From Hygrophila difformis (lineage: Eukaryota; Streptophyta; Magnoliopsida; Lamiales; Acanthaceae): 64,000 nucleotides of DNA. A program made the position numbers and the translations under genes. Shown in pieces: positions 21,940 through 32,574 of the stretch; within the stretch, counting starts at the first letter, position 1; every line of letters starts with the position of its first letter. A model generated the notes under the pieces. The model saw only the letters and a program-made list of their open reading frames with translations. It ran no database searches and was not told the DNA's origin. The DNA is taken from contig JAOANR010000009.1 in the NCBI GenBank assembly GCA_030278955.1, forward strand, positions 42,110,245 to 42,174,244, read 5' to 3'.

Positions 21940-22703
21940 TGCCATGGATCTATTGAACACAATCTTGAAAAATAGGAAATAATGGACAAGGAAGAAGGTG
22001 GAGAAGATTAATGGAGGATAAGGAAATCTAGATCAACACAAGGAACTCACAAGAAGAAGCAAACATGTCTTCAAACCACATCCTCATCTTCCCACAAGAA
22101 CAAGCATTGATTCGTAAAACCCCATGGACAGATTTCGGATTCCAATGGTGGAGTTTGCCCAAAACCGAGCAATGGTGTAGAGATGATCTTTTGGATAAAT
22201 TTTGCAAAGAGGCAAATGGAAATATTCAACAAAAGATGCAATACAAAGGAAGGGGATGTCCTATATATAGACCAAAGCCCTAAGCATAATTAGCAAACCC
22301 TAATTAGGTGATTAAATGCTCAAAAGAAATCACCTTAAATTTGAGTCTTGCTCACACCTGTATTATTTTTACATACTTGGTCCGAAAATACTGAAAATAT
22401 AAGAAATTATCCCGGAACCGATTCTTGACCCCTTTATGCTATTGATGGCCTGTCTTTGCATCTAGAGGTCAAATTTCTGCTTCCGGTCAGTTGCTGGTTG
22501 CCGGATCCATCAGACTGGATCCGGAATCTTCTTCCAATTGAATTAGCAGCTTCAGTCCCAATTTTCCAACTTGGGCTTTCTGTAGCTCCTCTTCAAATTT
22601 TCTACTCAGCAACTCCGCAACTCTGGCTGTGAATTTCTTTGCCCGTTCCCTCGAACAAGGTCCGAGTGGAAAAGTCAATGCTACCGATCCGGCTACCACG
22701 CCA
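21940..22703 (-). repeat. 3' LTR of the chromovirus
   Basis: TG...CA ends. A TATA box on the minus strand (CTATATATAG, 22261-22270) marks the promoter. The gag-pol frame runs 217 bp into it from 22703 to 22487. The adjoining polypurine tract on the minus strand is AAGGGGGAGGGGA (22704-22716). Confidence 0.9.
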
Positions 22704-25700
22704 TCCCCTCCCCCTTGAGAAGGTTGATCGATCAACCGACAAGCTTCCTCATCGTCCCGTTCGTACAAGATAAGATCTGCAACATTAAAACTCGGATTAA
22801 TATTACCATATTCACTAGGTAATTCAAGCTTATAAGCGTTATCATTAATCCGCTCAAGAATTTTAAATGGCCCGTCTCCACGAGGGGAGAGTTTGTTGCG
22901 TCTTTTCACAGGGAATCGTTCATTCCTCAAATGCAGCCAAACCCAATCACCGGGTTTCAGAATGAGTTGCTTCCTTCCTCGATTGTGGTACTTGGCATAT
23001 GACTCCGAAGACTTGACCAAGTTATCCCTCACTTTTCGGTGTAGTTCCTTGATCGCTACAGCCCTGTTCCTGCCGTTAAAGTTAAGATGCTCATTGCTAG
23101 GCAATGGCAGGAGATCAATCGGAGTTAGTGGATTAAAACCATATACCACTTCAAATGGGGACATGTGAGTGGCATTATGTATGTGCCGGTTATATGAAAA
23201 TTCTATGTAAGGGAGGCACTCATCCCAACTTTTATAACTTGAAGAAGTTATAATCCTAAGCAAATTGCCCAACACACGATTGACGGCCTCGGTTTGTCCG
23301 TCAGTTTGTGGATGGAACGCGGTTGAAAACAATAGCCTTGTGCCAATCTCACCCCATAAAGATTTCCAGAAATAGCTCAAAAATTTGACATCCCGATCAG
23401 AAACAATAGTTTTCGGGACGCCGTGCAGTCTAACAATTTCTTTGAAAAACAGTTTAGCTATATGCAGTGCATCACTAGTTTTAGTGCATGGAATAAAATG
23501 TGCCATTTTAGAAAAGCGATCTACCACTACAAAGATAGAATCTTTACCTCGTGCAGTACGTGGCAGTCCGAGCACAAAATCCATAGATATATCCAACCAA
23601 GGTCCGGCCGGTACGGGCAAAGCTTGATACAGCCCATGCGGCTTGACAGTTGATTTTGCCTTCAAGCAAGTGATGCATTTGGCGATGAAATCATTAACCT
23701 GTTTCCTCATGCTTGGCCAGTAAAACTTTTCAGACAGGATTTCATAAGTGGCCAGTTGTCCAAAGTGGCCCATCAATTGTCCATTGTGTGCTTCCTGGAT
23801 AAGCAGTTCTCGAACAGACCCCTTTGGGATGCACAACTTGTTCTCCTTGTAAAGAAATCCTTCCAGTTGAGAAAATTCCTTCCAAGCATGTCTCTCAGTT
23901 TCTTTGTAAGCTTCCTCAAAATCCGGGTCCGAGGCATACAGAGATTTTATATGCTCGAATCCAAGAAGATGAGTTGAGGCAAAAGTAACCAAGCTCGATC
24001 TCCTTGACAACGCGTCCGCCACCACATTATCCTTTCCCTTCTTATATCGGATGACATAGGGAAATCCCTCAATGAATTGGCTCCATCGTGCATGACGCTT
24101 GCTCAATTGTCCTTGACCTCGGATATGCTTAAGGGTTTCATGATCCGTATTGATGACGAATTCTCGACCCCTAAGGTAGTGTTGCCATACTCGCAATGCC
24201 ATTACCACAGCGAATAGCTCCTTGTCATAAGTAGAATAATTAATCTGAGCTCCAGAAAATTTTGCACTGTGATAAGCTATAGGTCTTCCATCCTGGATTA
24301 ACACAGCCCCCATCCCTGTTCCGGATGCATCACATTCGATCTCAAAAGGATGATCAAAATTTGGTAAAGCGAGAACAGGGGCGTGAGTTAATTTCTCCTT
24401 CAAAATTCCAAATGCTTTTTCTTCAGCCGGTCCCCACTTAAAAGGAGTTCTCTTTTTAAGAAGTGATGTGATAGGCGCGGCTATAACACTATACTGCGGT
24501 ACGAAGCGTCGGAAAAATCCACTTAAACCCAAAAATTGGCGTACCTCATGCACATTCTTAGGGGGTGGCCAATCAGATATGGCTTTAATCTTTGCAGAAT
24601 CAACTTTGAGACCCCCTTGTCTGACTACAAACCCAAGAAAGTTCAACTCACTGGCGTGAAAGGTACATTTTTCCATGTTGGCAAATAAGCGTGCTTCCCG
24701 CAACTTATGAAGTACCTGTCGGACATGTGAAACATGATCAAAATCGCTTGAACTATATATCAAAATGTCATCAAAATAGACAACTACAAATTTTCCAATA
24801 AATGAGCGGAGTGTCTCATTCATTAGACGCATGAAAGTGGATGGAGCATTGGTAAGTCCAAACGGCATAACGAGCCATTCATAAAGACCAAATTTAGTCT
24901 TGAAGGCCGTTTTCCATTCATCTCCGGGTTTCATCCGGATTTGATGGTAGCCGCTCCTTAAATCAATTTTGGAGAAGATGTTAGCTCCTCCAAGCTCATC
25001 CAACATGTCATCTAACCTCGGGATGGGGTGTCGGTATTTGATTGTAATAGCGTTAACCGCTCTACAATCAACACACATTCTCCAAGTCCCATCTTTCTTG
25101 GGAACAAGAAGAACTGGTACCGCACAAGGGGATAAGCTTTCGCGAACCCATCCCTTATTCAACAACTCCTGAACCTGTTTTTGAATTTCCCGCGTTTCTT
25201 CGGGACTCATCCGGTATGCTGGACGGTTCGGTATCGAGGCTCCCGGCACGAAATCAATTTGATGTTCGATGCCTCGCAGTGGTGGGAGACCTGCTGGAAC
25301 TTCTTCCGGAAATATGTCCTTATTGTCCTCAAGCATCCTGGCAAAATTATCAGGCACATCAGGTGCAGCAGTGCAAGTTCTATTAAATGAGTCAACAGGT
25401 TTAGAGTATGCAAGAAAACAGTAACCTGGAGAATCTTCTTCATGGAGTGCTTGCACCACTTCAGCTTTTGTAAGCAGAAGGCAGGGCTTGTCTGTAGTCA
25501 TTTGAATCTCCACAGTGGAAACTTTGGCTTTGCCTTTCTGCTTGGCCTTATGATCCTCAGCCTCTTTTCTCATATTTTCCCGCAGTCGCTCTTGATCAAC
25601 TCTAATGATTCTCGGCGGAAGAGGCTTGATAGTATACATCTTCTTGCAGTACATGAATGATAGAGAGTTATCTCTACCCTTATACAAAACATCATTATCA

Positions 25701-27196
25701 AATAACCACGGTCGCCCCAATAAGATATGACAGGCTGTCATGGGCACGACATCACACAGAACAGTTTCAGCATAGGATCCTATCTTGATCGGAATTTTTG
25801 CACGCTGGCTCACTTTCAGATCTCCATTGTCGTTCATCCAATGTAAATGGTACGGCTTTGGATGCTCTTCGGTAGGAAGTCCTAGCCTGCGAATCACATA
25901 AATGCTCACAACATTAGTACAACTACCGTTATCTACAATAACAGAAGCCAAATTACCATTTATTTCACAATGACAATGAAAGAGATTCTCCCTTTGTTCA
26001 TTGATGGCGGGATCAACTTTATCGGCACTTAGAGTTCTAATGGCCACAAAGGTGGTTAGAACTCGTTCTTCTTCGTCAATTACTTCATGATCCGCATCAT
26101 CATTTTCATGCTCATAATCGGGGTTCTCTTCTTCATGCTGATTTTCTTCTTCATCAGAATCGAGGATTTTCAAGTGTCCATCGTCTAGAATTGCGACTCT
26201 TCGCACATTAGGGCACTCATTGGCATAGTGGCCCTTTCTTTGGCACTTGAAGCACGTAACATCCTTAGTTTCTCGACCCTTAGACCTTTCATATTGATCC
26301 CGTTGCCCCGTGGGCTTGTATGGTTTGAATTCCTTTGCCATTTCAAAACCCTTAGGCTTGTTGGGTTTTTCTTCATCTTTGGACCATGGCTTATTGGGCC
26401 AAGTTTTTGCAGGCCAAGGCTTGCTCGAACTCGTTCCAAAAGTGACCCGAGGTGCTTGCCTCTTGTGTTGAGATTCGATCTTAGCGGCTAAATGGACTAA
26501 GTCCTCAGTGTGGTTATAGCCTCTCAAATCGACCTCATCACGGATGTCCTTCCTTAAGCCCTCCATAAACCTATTATTTGTGATTTCTTCATCTTCATTA
26601 ACTCCGGCACGGGTCATCAGCTTTTCCATTTCCTGATAATATTCATTCACAGTTTTGTTCCCTTGAGTCAACGATACGACTTTACGGTAAAGATCCTTGC
26701 GGTAATATGAGGGCACAAACCGTTGCTGCATCAGTCGCATTAAATCCTCCCAAGTGTCGGTAGGCCTAAAACCTCGCTCCCGAATTTCCTTCGAAGTTTT
26801 CTGCCACCAAGCTAGGGCATAATCTTTAAATTCACAAACAGCAATTTGTACCTTCCTTCTTTCTGAGTAGTCATGGCACTCAAAGATCAATTCCATAGAG
26901 TCTCTCCATTCAATGAACTCCCCCGGGTCGGTGGTACCTCTAAATGTAGGGATATCAAATTTGATTCCCTTCATCTCATTTTCACGTGGACCATCATCCC
27001 GGTTGTTCCTATTTTCCAATTCCTCGGCCATGAGGCTCCCTAAGTGGCGGGTTCCATGGCCTCTGTCTTCGGCCATTGGCTCTTGGGCCCGCTCTTCTAT
27101 CAAACGGTTGCTCTCGGGCTTCCAATTCCTCTTCGGCCTCCTCCAAATCAGCTCTATGCCTTCCAACTTGGCTATGCGCACTCCCTGCACTTTCAT
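22487..27196 (-). CDS. Gag-Pol polyprotein of the chromovirus
   Basis: 1569 codons. Gag domain about 80-240 (FDIPTFRGTTDP, WWQKTS, RFVPSYY). CCHC knuckle C315, C318, H323, C328. An acidic linker leads to protease (VDNGSC near 421-425; DNG in place of DSG) and LLGRPWL. RT about 640-850 with [11 protein letters not shown] and YFDD at 807-810. RNase H from D956. Integrase zinc finger H1137, H1144, C1174, C1177; core D1206, D1267 and E1303 (DGQTE); GPF motif near 1442. No canonical chromodomain is seen. The last roughly 70 residues, including GPCSRERAKKF, are encoded inside the 3' LTR, as described for CRM-type elements. ATG 27196 is the first in this frame; an N-terminal Gag part may lie in the overlapping frame at 27009-27434. 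Confidence 0.9.
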   Translation of the reverse strand: MKVQGVRIAKLEGIELIWRRPKRNWKPESNRLIEERAQEPMAEDRGHGTRHLGSLMAEELENRNNRDDGPRENEMKGIKFDIPTFRGTTDPGEFIEWRDSMELIFECHDYSERRKVQIAVCEFKDYALAWWQKTSKEIRERGFRPTDTWEDLMRLMQQRFVPSYYRKDLYRKVVSLTQGNKTVNEYYQEMEKLMTRAGVNEDEEITNNRFMEGLRKDIRDEVDLRGYNHTEDLVHLAAKIESQHKRQAPRVTFGTSSSKPWPAKTWPNKPWSKDEEKPNKPKGFEMAKEFKPYKPTGQRDQYERSKGRETKDVTCFKCQRKGHYANECPNVRRVAILDDGHLKILDSDEEENQHEEENPDYEHENDDADHEVIDEEERVLTTFVAIRTLSADKVDPAINEQRENLFHCHCEINGNLASVIVDNGSCTNVVSIYVIRRLGLPTEEHPKPYHLHWMNDNGDLKVSQRAKIPIKIGSYAETVLCDVVPMTACHILLGRPWLFDNDVLYKGRDNSLSFMYCKKMYTIKPLPPRIIRVDQERLRENMRKEAEDHKAKQKGKAKVSTVEIQMTTDKPCLLLTKAEVVQALHEEDSPGYCFLAYSKPVDSFNRTCTAAPDVPDNFARMLEDNKDIFPEEVPAGLPPLRGIEHQIDFVPGASIPNRPAYRMSPEETREIQKQVQELLNKGWVRESLSPCAVPVLLVPKKDGTWRMCVDCRAVNAITIKYRHPIPRLDDMLDELGGANIFSKIDLRSGYHQIRMKPGDEWKTAFKTKFGLYEWLVMPFGLTNAPSTFMRLMNETLRSFIGKFVVVYFDDILIYSSSDFDHVSHVRQVLHKLREARLFANMEKCTFHASELNFLGFVVRQGGLKVDSAKIKAISDWPPPKNVHEVRQFLGLSGFFRRFVPQYSVIAAPITSLLKKRTPFKWGPAEEKAFGILKEKLTHAPVLALPNFDHPFEIECDASGTGMGAVLIQDGRPIAYHSAKFSGAQINYSTYDKELFAVVMALRVWQHYLRGREFVINTDHETLKHIRGQGQLSKRHARWSQFIEGFPYVIRYKKGKDNVVADALSRRSSLVTFASTHLLGFEHIKSLYASDPDFEEAYKETERHAWKEFSQLEGFLYKENKLCIPKGSVRELLIQEAHNGQLMGHFGQLATYEILSEKFYWPSMRKQVNDFIAKCITCLKAKSTVKPHGLYQALPVPAGPWLDISMDFVLGLPRTARGKDSIFVVVDRFSKMAHFIPCTKTSDALHIAKLFFKEIVRLHGVPKTIVSDRDVKFLSYFWKSLWGEIGTRLLFSTAFHPQTDGQTEAVNRVLGNLLRIITSSSYKSWDECLPYIEFSYNRHIHNATHMSPFEVVYGFNPLTPIDLLPLPSNEHLNFNGRNRAVAIKELHRKVRDNLVKSSESYAKYHNRGRKQLILKPGDWVWLHLRNERFPVKRRNKLSPRGDGPFKILERINDNAYKLELPSEYGNINPSFNVADLILYERDDEEACRLIDQPSQGGGDGVVAGSVALTFPLGPCSRERAKKFTARVAELLSRKFEEELQKAQVGKLGLKLLIQLEEDSGSSLMDPATSN

Positions 27197-27434
27197 GAGA
27201 TATTTCTGGAGATCCCCGGCCTGGATCGCCCACCAGTTGCATTTGGGCTAACCTGCGGTTTTGCCTCTCTATAGTTTGACCATGTTCTCTTAACTGGTCG
27301 TTAACCTCATTCTGGATCCCTGCCAACCGGCTATCAACCCGCTCATTCAGGTCGTCAAACTTTCTATTCATGTTTCCAATTTGAGCGGTGAGCTCTTGTA
27401 AGGCGGTGGTCACATCCGTAGTATTACCTGCCAT
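27009..27434 (-). CDS. Overlapping short Gag N-terminal frame (coiled coil)
   Basis: 141 codons from ATG 27434 (MAGNTTDVTTALQELTAQIG), offset by one base from the gag-pol frame and overlapping its start by 188 bp. Residues 1-60 look like a coiled coil (NRKFDDLNERVDSRLAGIQN), as at the N-terminus of many Ty3/gypsy Gags; the C-terminal part is basic and low in structure. Either a single indel separated the Gag N-terminus from the rest, or the ribosome shifts frame. The duplicated copy (29832-30257) is the same. Confidence 0.5.
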   Translation of the reverse strand: MAGNTTDVTTALQELTAQIGNMNRKFDDLNERVDSRLAGIQNEVNDQLREHGQTIERQNRRLAQMQLVGDPGRGSPEISHESAGSAHSQVGRHRADLEEAEEELEAREQPFDRRAGPRANGRRQRPWNPPLREPHGRGIGK

Positions 27435-28958
27435 GATAGATCAAGAAACAAACTAGAGGAATATATGTATAAAGATGTTAGAGAAAAATAAACAAGAAAA
27501 ATTTTGTTGGTAAACTGTCCCACTCGGAATGCACTCAAGTCTTCACACCCAAATTTCAAGTAATGGGTTTGTCCACAATTGAATCCGGAAATCAGACTTG
27601 ACTGTGGGAATTGAGAACTGAAGTTATGCACGCACAAGCCAAGAAACAATTTGGACTTGTTCGACTCAATCAATGAAAGGCTTGATGATGTATGCAACAA
27701 TGCAATGCAAATTAATAAAGTTCGAAGCCTTAATCGAGCAATCTCCGCAAGAACAGTTATTTAGTCCCAATATAGAAGTGGAAAATAAAAACTCACAAAA
27801 TAAAAATCACTCTAGGAAAATTATACCCGTTTACTCAAGTGGCTTCAATGGCTAGGTATCACAATCCGAATCGAGGAATTCCACTGCCTTTATCTCAGGC
27901 GGAACTTCAACTCGGTGTTCGTGAATTAAATTCAGAGGAACAATTGTGCCAGTCAAATATATCCACTTTAATGTAACACTCAAAATACTCTCAAGAAAAA
28001 AATAAAATAAAATGAAATAGAATAAAATAAAATATAAGGTGAGCTCTCAATGTTCCAAGATGTAACAGGGAATGTGAAATGAGAAGGTAGGGTGATGGGT
28101 GTTCGGTGAAGGATGGAAAATGTGGGATTTGATAAAATGGTGTGGTGGAAAGTGGTGTTCGGTGGGTGAGTGATGGGGTGTGGGTGGTGGTGGAGGAAAG
28201 GGAAAATAAGAAATAATGAAAATAATAGGATGATGGAATGGGTTCGGTGGGCTAATAGGTTTGGTGGAAGTGAGGGGGTTCGGTGGGTTGTGCTTGGTGA
28301 AGGGTAGTGAACCGAACTCAAAAGCAGACCGAACCAACTTGGAATCTTGATTCAATTTTGATGTCTCTTTCGGGTTTGACTTTTCCACAATTGCTTTTGG
28401 TGACAAATTCAGCAAATATTTTCTCTCTCCCTTGGGTTTGTAACAGAATTGTCCTTCCCAAATTTGTCTTTTGTGACTAGTACTATCAGTAATTAAAACC
28501 CCAAATAAAGTATAGTACTGTTTGTCTCCCCCACATCAAAAACACCTTACGTACACAACACTTTTGGATCAAAACTTGCGGCTCAAGAACAGGATGAACA
28601 ATACTTGAAGATCTTGAATATTGCTATGAACACCAAGAACCAAATAACACTAAAAACTCACCAACTAGCTCACTTAAACTCACTGTCCAACACCAAATAA
28701 CCCACTGTTATGCGTTGAAATGCAAGATTAAACCAACAAACCTTTCTCAAAATGCATGCCTAGATACATACGGATTAAGAGACAAAGTATTTGGTCCAAA
28801 CAACAATAAACTAACATAAACAGTAGCAACAAGAGGCAAAACAGTGAACAATCAAAACCAAGACACAACGAAAACAAGGAATATTTTTAGGGTTTTTCAA
28901 ATATGCAATTTTTTTATGGATTTTTTATATGATAAAAGCTCAAGAAGGTTCAATACTA
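27435..28958 (-). other. Long leader of the chromovirus
   Basis: About 1.5 kb between primer site and gag. 28080-28320 is strongly G-rich on the plus strand with repeated TTCGGTGG, so the transcript is C-rich, and it contains overlapping upstream open frames (27980-28321, 28047-28415) of proline/histidine-rich nonsense-like composition. No domain seen. Confidence 0.55.
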
Positions 28959-28959
28959 T

Positions 28960-28970
28960 CTCTGATACCA
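28960..28970 (-). promoter_or_regulatory. Primer-binding site of the chromovirus (iMet type)
   Basis: The minus strand reads TGGTATCAGAG. It lies 12 bases from the LTR end at 28983, a wider gap than usual. Confidence 0.8.
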
Positions 28971-28982
28971 AAATAAAAGTAA

Positions 28983-29746
28983 TGCCATGGATCTATTGAA
29001 CACAATCTTGAAAAATAGGAAATAATGGACAAGGAAGAAGGTGGAGAAGATTAATGGAGGATAAGGAAATCTAGATCAACACAAGGAACTCACAAGAAGA
29101 AGCAAACATGTCTTCAAACCACATCCTCATCTTCCCACAAGAACAAGCATTGATTCGTAAAACCCCATGGACAGATTTCGGATTCCAATGGTGGAGTTTG
29201 CCCAAAACCGAGCAATGGTGTAGAGATGATCTTTTGGATAAATTTTGCAAAGAGGCAAATGGAAATATTCAACAAAAGATGCAATACAAAGGAAGGGGAG
29301 GTCCTATATATAGACCAAAGCCCTAAGCATAATTAGCAAACCCTAATTAGGTGATTAAATGCTCAAAAGAAATCACCTTAAATTTGAGTCTTGCTCACAC
29401 CTGTATTATTTTTACATACTTGGTCCGAAAATACTGAAAATATAAGAAATTATCCCGGAACCGATTCTTGACCCCTTTATGCTATTGATGGCCTGTCTTT
29501 GCATCTAGAGGTCAAATTTCTGCTTCCGGTCAGTTGCTGGTTGCCGGATCCATCAGACTGGATCCGGAATCTTCTTCCAATTGAATTAGCAGCTTCAGTC
29601 CCAATTTTCCAACTTGGGCTTTCTGTAGCTCCTCTTCAAATTTTCTACTCAGCAACTCCGCAACTCTGGCTGTGAATTTCTTTGCCCGTTCCCTCGAACA
29701 AGGTCCGAGTGGAAAAGTCAATGCTACCGATCCGGCTACCACGCCA
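28983..29746 (-). repeat. 5' LTR of the chromovirus
   Basis: 764 bp, TATA at 29304-29313 on the minus strand, almost identical to 21940-22703. Followed by 34 bp of the short-element LTR (the original target) before the tandem duplication starts again. Confidence 0.9.
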
Positions 29747-29780
29747 CATTTGGTTGAAGAACTCAAAGTAGTGACATTCC

Positions 29781-31805
29781 AATTTGATTCCCTTCATCTC
29801 ATTTTCACGTGGACCATCATCCCGGTTGTTCCTATTTTCCAATTCCTCGGCCATGAGGCTCCCTAAGTGGCGGGTTCCATGGCCTCTGTCTTCGGCCATT
29901 GGCTCTTGGGCCCGCTCTTCTATCAAACGGTTGCTCTCGGGCTTCCAATTCCTCTTCGGCCTCCTCCAAATCAGCTCTATGCCTTCCAACTTGGCTATGC
30001 GCACTCCCTGCACTTTCATGAGATATTTCTGGAGATCCCCGGCCTGGATCGCCCACCAGTTGCATTTGGGCTAACCTGCGGTTTTGCCTCTCTATAGTTT
30101 GACCATGTTCTCTTAACTGGTCGTTAACCTCATTCTGGATCCCTGCCAACCGGCTATCAACCCGCTCATTCAGGTCGTCAAACTTTCTATTCATGTTTCC
30201 AATTTGAGCGGTGAGCTCTTGTAAGGCGGTGGTCACATCCGTAGTATTACCTGCCATGATAGATCAAGAAACAAACTAGAGGAATATATGTATAAAGATG
30301 TTAGAGAAAAATAAACAAGAAAAATTTTGTTGGTAAACTGTCCCACTCGGAATGCACTCAAGTCTTCACACCCAAATTTCAAGTAATGGGTTTGTCCACA
30401 ATTGAATCCGGAAATCAGACTTGACTGTGGGAATTGAGAACTGAAGTTATGCACGCACAAGCCAAGAAACAATTTGGACTTGTTCGACTCAATCAATGAA
30501 AGGCTTGATGATGTATGCAACAATGCAATGCAAATTAATAAAGTTCGAAGCCTTAATCGAGCAATCTCCGCAAGAACAGTTATTTAGTCCCAATATAGAA
30601 GTGGAAAATAAAAACTCACAAAATAAAAATCACTCTAGGAAAATTATACCCGTTTACTCAAGTGGCTTCAATGGCTAGGTATCACAATCCGAATCGAGGA
30701 ATTCCACTGCCTTTATCTCAGGCGGAACTTCAACTCGGTGTTCGTGAATTAAATTCAGAGGAACAATTGTGCCAGTCAAATATATCCACTTTAATGTAAC
30801 ACTCAAAATACTCTCAAGAAAAAAATAAAATAAAATGAAATAGAATAAAATAAAATATAAGGTGAGCTCTCAATGTTCCAAGATGTAACAGGGAATGTGA
30901 AATGAGAAGGTAGGGTGATGGGTGTTCGGTGAAGGATGGAAAATGTGGGATTTGATAAAATGGTGTGGTGGAAAGTGGTGTTCGGTGGGTGAGTGATGGG
31001 GTGTGGGTGGTGGTGGAGGAAAGGGAAAATAAGAAATAATGAAAATAATAGGATGATGGAATGGGTTCGGTGGGCTAATAGGTTTGGTGGAAGTGAGGGG
31101 GTTCGGTGGGTTGTGCTTGGTGAAGGGTAGTGAACCGAACTCAAAAGCAGACCGAACCAACTTGGAATCTTGATTCAATTTTGATGTCTCTTTCGGGTTT
31201 GACTTTTCCACAATTGCTTTTGGTGACAAATTCAGCAAATATTTTCTCTCTCCCTTGGGTTTGTAACAGAATTGTCCTTCCCAAATTTGTCTTTTGTGAC
31301 TAGTACTATCAGTAATTAAAACCCCAAATAAAGTATAGTACTGTTTGTCTCCCCCACATCAAAAACACCTTACGTACACAACACTTTTGGATCAAAACTT
31401 GCGGCTCAAGAACAGGATGAACAATACTTGAAGATCTTGAATATTGCTATGAACACCAAGAACCAAATAACACTAAAAACTCACCAACTAGCTCACTTAA
31501 ACTCACTGTCCAACACCAAATAACCCACTGTTATGCGTTGAAATGCAAGATTAAACCAACAAACCTTTCTCAAAATGCATGCCTAGATACATACGGATTA
31601 AGAGACAAAGTATTTGGTCCAAACAACAATAAACTAACATAAACAGTAGCAACAAGAGGCAAAACAGTGAACAATCAAAACCAAGACACAACGAAAACAA
31701 GGAATATTTTTAGGGTTTTTCAAATATGCAATTTTTTTATGGATTTTTTATATGATAAAAGCTCAAGAAGGTTCAATACTATCTCTGATACCAAAATAAA
31801 AGTAA
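29781..31805 (-). mobile_element. Duplicated chromovirus leader and gag N-terminus
   Basis: Copy of 26958-28982 without pol, including the short Gag frame at 29832-30257. Its right neighbour is a second copy of the 5' LTR. Confidence 0.9.
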
Positions 31806-32569
31806 TGCCATGGATCTATTGAACACAATCTTGAAAAATAGGAAATAATGGACAAGGAAGAAGGTGGAGAAGATTAATGGAGGATAAGGAAATCTAGATC
31901 AACACAAGGAACTCACAAGAAGAAGCAAACATGTCTTCAAACCACATCCTCATCTTCCCACAAGAACAAGCATTGATTCGTAAAACCCCATGGACAGATT
32001 TCGGATTCCAATGGTGGAGTTTGCCCAAAACCGAGCAATGGTGTAGAGATGATCTTTTGGATAAATTTTGCAAAGAGGCAAATGGAAATATTCAACAAAA
32101 GATGCAATACAAAGGAAGGGGAGGTCCTATATATAGACCAAAGCCCTAAGCATAATTAGCAAACCCTAATTAGGTGATTAAATGCTCAAAAGAAATCACC
32201 TTAAATTTGAGTCTTGCTCACACCTGTATTATTTTTACATACTTGGTCCGAAAATACTGAAAATATAAGAAATTATCCCGGAACCGATTCTTGACCCCTT
32301 TATGCTATTGATGGTCTGTCTTTGCATCTAGAGGTCAAATTTCTGCTTCCGGTCAGTTGCTGGTTGCCGGATCCATCAGACTGGATCCGGAATCTTCTTC
32401 CAATTGAATTAGCAGCTTCAGTCCCAATTTTCCAACTTGGGCTTTCTGTAGCTCCTCTTCAAATTTTCTACTCAGCAACTCCGCAACTCTGGCTGTGAAT
32501 TTCTTTGCCCGTTCCCTCGAACAAGGTCCGAGTGGAAAAGTCAATGCTACCGATCCGGCTACCACGCCA
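31806..32569 (-). repeat. Duplicated 5' LTR of the chromovirus
   Basis: Third 764-bp LTR, ending ...ACCACGCCA at 32569 and followed by CATTT (32570-32574), the right target duplication. Confidence 0.9.
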
Positions 32570-32574
32570 CATTT

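Larger units (their letters stand above)
21940..29746 (-). mobile_element. Young CRM/Reina-like chromovirus, full length, 7807 bp
   Basis: 3' LTR 21940-22703, internal 22704-28982, 5' LTR 28983-29746, all on the minus strand, with TSD CATTT. Both LTRs are 764 bp and I saw only one difference between them (22256-22257 region against 29300), so the insertion is very recent. The primer site and polypurine tract are present, gag-pol is a single 1569-codon frame, and all catalytic motifs are intact. This is the best candidate in the window for a currently or recently mobile element. Confidence 0.9.

Noticed and set aside
22487..27196. Chromodomain at the C-terminus of the chromovirus polyprotein
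   Set aside because: No chromodomain-like aromatic pattern seen after the GPF motif; only the basic tail encoded in the LTR.
27980..28415. Two overlapping frames of 113 and 122 codons
   Set aside because: Proline/histidine-rich, in a C-rich leader, no domain; duplicated only because the leader is duplicated.
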